NCBI GenBank assembly: GCA_002068775.1
Contig: MWAX01000153.1
Location: 1-16,335 of the forward strand
Origin: Actinobacteria bacterium ADurb.Bin346
GTDB taxonomy: Bacteria > Actinomycetota > Humimicrobiia > Humimicrobiales > Humimicrobiaceae
Direction of reading: 5' to 3'
DNA: 16,335 nucleotides
Shown here: positions 14,831 to 16,335 of the stretch, one piece after another
Position numbering within the stretch: the stretch's first letter is position 1
Layout: the number at the start of each line of letters is the position of its first letter
Made by a program: the position numbers and the translations under genes
Notes under the pieces: model-generated
Database searches by the model: none
What the model saw: only the letters and a program-made list of their open reading frames with translations
Told to the model about the DNA's origin: nothing

Positions 14831-15984
14831 AAATAATTGTTGCATGTGATAAATACAAGGGCAATATGACTGCAGTCCAGGTGTGCAATACCATCAGGCA
14901 GGCTATTATTGATATTGACAGCAGTGCAGAAGTCATTGTGAGCCCTATGGCAGACGGAGGGGAGGGAACAACAGAATCTCTTGTCGAAAGCCTTGGAGGA
15001 AATTTCGTGAATCTGGCTGTTACTGGGCCGACCGGCAAAAAAATCAATGCGGAGTTTGGAATCTTACCGGGGGATATTGCAATAATAGAAATGGCGAAAG
15101 CATCCGGCTTATGGCTTGTCCCTGATGGGGAGAAAAATCCAATGCAGACAACCACTTTTGGAACCGGCCAAATGATTGCGAAAGCGCTGGAGCTTGGCTG
15201 CAGAAAAATAATAATCGGAATAGGCGGAAGTGCCACCAACGATGCCGGAATGGGAATGGCTCAGGCGCTTGGAGTAAAATTTTTTGACGTGAATGAAAAA
15301 CTGCTTGGTCAGGGAGGAATGCAATTATCAAAGATATTTTCTATTGATACAGCAGGTCTTTATCCATCAGCAAAAAAAGCTGCTTTTGATGTTGCGTGTG
15401 ACGTATCAAACCCCTTGTATGGACCCGATGGAGCTGCTTATGTTTACGCACCTCAAAAGGGAGCTGACCCTGAAATGGTCAGGGAGCTTGACATGGGATT
15501 GCAGAACTTTGCAGCAGCAGTTAAAAAATCAACTGGCAAAGATATAGCAAACTTACCGGGAGCTGGCGCAGCTGGTGGGCTTGGCGCGGGTCTGGTTGCT
15601 TTTCTTGATGCTAAGCTAAGAAGCGGCACCGATATAATAATTGAAGCTACATCCCTTGAAGAAAAAATCAAAGACTGTGACCTTGCAATAACTGGCGAGG
15701 GTGCCATGGATAATCAGACTTTTTATGGTAAAAGCTCATATGGTGTTGCAAAACTTGCTAAAAAATACAGTGTTCCTGTAATTACAGTCAATGGCTCTGT
15801 ATTACTGGACTATAATTTAATAGAAAAAGAAAAGCAGGCTCTTTTTGACGGGAATTTTTCTACTGTCAACAGAGATATGTCACTTGAAGATGCCATAAAA
15901 AATGGCAGGCAATTGCTGTACAAAACGTCAGGAGAATTATTCAGGTTTTACAGGGCTGTTTACAAAAAAATTTATTCTTCTTAG
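14827..15984 (+). CDS. Glycerate kinase (GarK/GlxK family)
   Basis: This family phosphorylates D-glycerate with ATP, feeding it into glycolysis; most bacterial members make 2-phosphoglycerate. I start at ATG 14827, which overlaps the preceding stop by 3 nt (ATGA), giving 385 residues. A longer open frame reaches into the upstream gene and is not needed. Motifs are the N-terminal MKIIVACDKYKGNMTA (1-16), PMADGGEGTTE (40-50), the glycine-rich GIGGSATNDAGMGMAQALG (about 129-147), GAGAAGGLGAGL near 245, and TGEGAMDNQTFYGKSSYGVA near 300. These are the usual signatures of the family. The length is normal. Coupling to a methylthioadenosine-phosphorylase-type gene is unexpected, and the source of the glycerate is not evident here. 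Confidence 0.93.
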   Translation: MKIIVACDKYKGNMTAVQVCNTIRQAIIDIDSSAEVIVSPMADGGEGTTESLVESLGGNFVNLAVTGPTGKKINAEFGILPGDIAIIEMAKASGLWLVPDGEKNPMQTTTFGTGQMIAKALELGCRKIIIGIGGSATNDAGMGMAQALGVKFFDVNEKLLGQGGMQLSKIFSIDTAGLYPSAKKAAFDVACDVSNPLYGPDGAAYVYAPQKGADPEMVRELDMGLQNFAAAVKKSTGKDIANLPGAGAAGGLGAGLVAFLDAKLRSGTDIIIEATSLEEKIKDCDLAITGEGAMDNQTFYGKSSYGVAKLAKKYSVPVITVNGSVLLDYNLIEKEKQALFDGNFSTVNRDMSLEDAIKNGRQLLYKTSGELFRFYRAVYKKIYSS

Positions 15985-16016
15985 TGATGATATTTTTCAA
16001 TTAAATACACATTATA

Positions 16017-16041
16017 TTAAATATTTTAAAAAAATATTTAA
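16017..16041. repeat. 11-bp perfect AT-only inverted repeat upstream of purC
   Basis: TTAAATATTTT (16017-16027) is the exact reverse complement of AAAATATTTAA (16031-16041), with three A residues between. It lies in the 75-bp gap between glycerate kinase and purC, 18 nt before the purC start codon. With no GC pairs it is a weak RNA hairpin. It could be a protein-binding palindrome or a product of base composition. Confidence 0.5.
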
Positions 16042-16059
16042 ATTTGAGAGGAGCATGTA

Positions 16060-16335
16060 ATGAAACTTGTTGGCAATGTGCAAATACCTGAGCTTAAAAA
16101 AGTTAAAAGCGGAAAAGTCAGGGAAATGTTTCTTGCAGAAGATATGATGCTGATTGTAACCACAGACAGGATATCGGCATTTGATTATATACTGCCCTCA
16201 CTGATTCCGTGCAAAGGCATTGTTTTAAACAGCATTTCAAATTTCTGGTTTGACTACTTAAAAGATATGATTCCTAACCATCTTATCGAAACAGATATTG
16301 TGAGATTTCCCGAGTTTCTTCAAAAATATAGTAAA
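16060..16335 (+). CDS. purC: Phosphoribosylaminoimidazole-succinocarboxamide synthase, N-terminal part (runs off the window)
   Basis: PurC (SAICAR synthase) joins CAIR and aspartate with ATP in de novo purine synthesis. Only the first 92 codons are present and the frame is open to the window edge, so this is a truncation by the window and not a broken gene. The visible N-terminus is typical: LKKVKSGKVREMFLAED (the SGKVR-type ATP-loop strand, about 12-28), the signature TTDRISAFDYILPSLIP (about 35-51) and KGIVLNSISNFWF. GAGAGGAG at 16046-16053 precedes the ATG by 6 nt. A second ATG 5 nt upstream of this start runs straight into a TAA stop and is not a candidate. It lies 75 bp after glycerate kinase on the same strand. 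Confidence 0.95.
   Translation, partial: MKLVGNVQIPELKKVKSGKVREMFLAEDMMLIVTTDRISAFDYILPSLIPCKGIVLNSISNFWFDYLKDMIPNHLIETDIVRFPEFLQKYSK

Noticed and set aside
1..16335. CRISPR array, insertion sequence, phage or toxin-antitoxin module
   Set aside because: No spaced repeat array, transposase, integrase or toxin-like pair was found. The repeats present are short tandem units without spacers.

Overview
This is an AT-rich, gene-dense stretch of bacterial chromosome with no recognisable phage, transposon or CRISPR content. Three things point to an anaerobic bacterium of the Gram-positive (Firmicutes-like) side of the tree or a related candidate phylum: a long SRP RNA that keeps the Alu domain, the order tRNA-Ser / SRP RNA / dnaX / ybaB / recR, and a single-chain pyruvate:ferredoxin oxidoreductase. 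I cannot assign a species or phylum. The genetic code looks standard, since TAA, TAG and TGA all end genes.

Layout. Bases 1-528 hold no supported gene, but carry an extended -10 promoter for the tRNAs and a short inverted repeat. Two serine tRNA genes (anticodons GGA and CGA) follow in tandem at 529-724. A minus-strand MFS transporter of the fosmidomycin-resistance type (703-1914) converges on them, and its last codons and stop lie inside the second tRNA gene. Bases 1915-2264 are non-coding and contain an A-tract repeat array just upstream of a well-placed promoter. The large SRP RNA (about 2265-2531) is followed by dnaX, ybaB and recR in a tight operon (2603-5339).

A second operon starts from a promoter near 5420. 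It holds pyruvate:ferredoxin oxidoreductase (5519-9049), aspartokinase (9051-10298) and aspartate-semialdehyde dehydrogenase (10311-11327), linking pyruvate oxidation to the entry of the aspartate-family amino-acid pathway. Minus-strand rarA (11433-12797) converges on asd across a small array of 16-bp tandem repeats. After a divergent gap comes a plus-strand group: a PfkB-family adenosine-kinase-like enzyme, a methylthioadenosine-phosphorylase-family enzyme, glycerate kinase (start overlapping the previous stop) and the first 92 codons of purC, which runs off the window. This last group has a purine-salvage and purine-synthesis flavour.

Most of the window is conserved housekeeping sequence. 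I did not find a new defence or mobile system. The observations most worth a second look are a candidate programmed frameshift site in dnaX, the transporter gene ending inside a tRNA gene, the phased repeat array upstream of the SRP RNA promoter, the 16-bp repeats after rarA, and the hairpin-bearing leader of the oxidoreductase operon.
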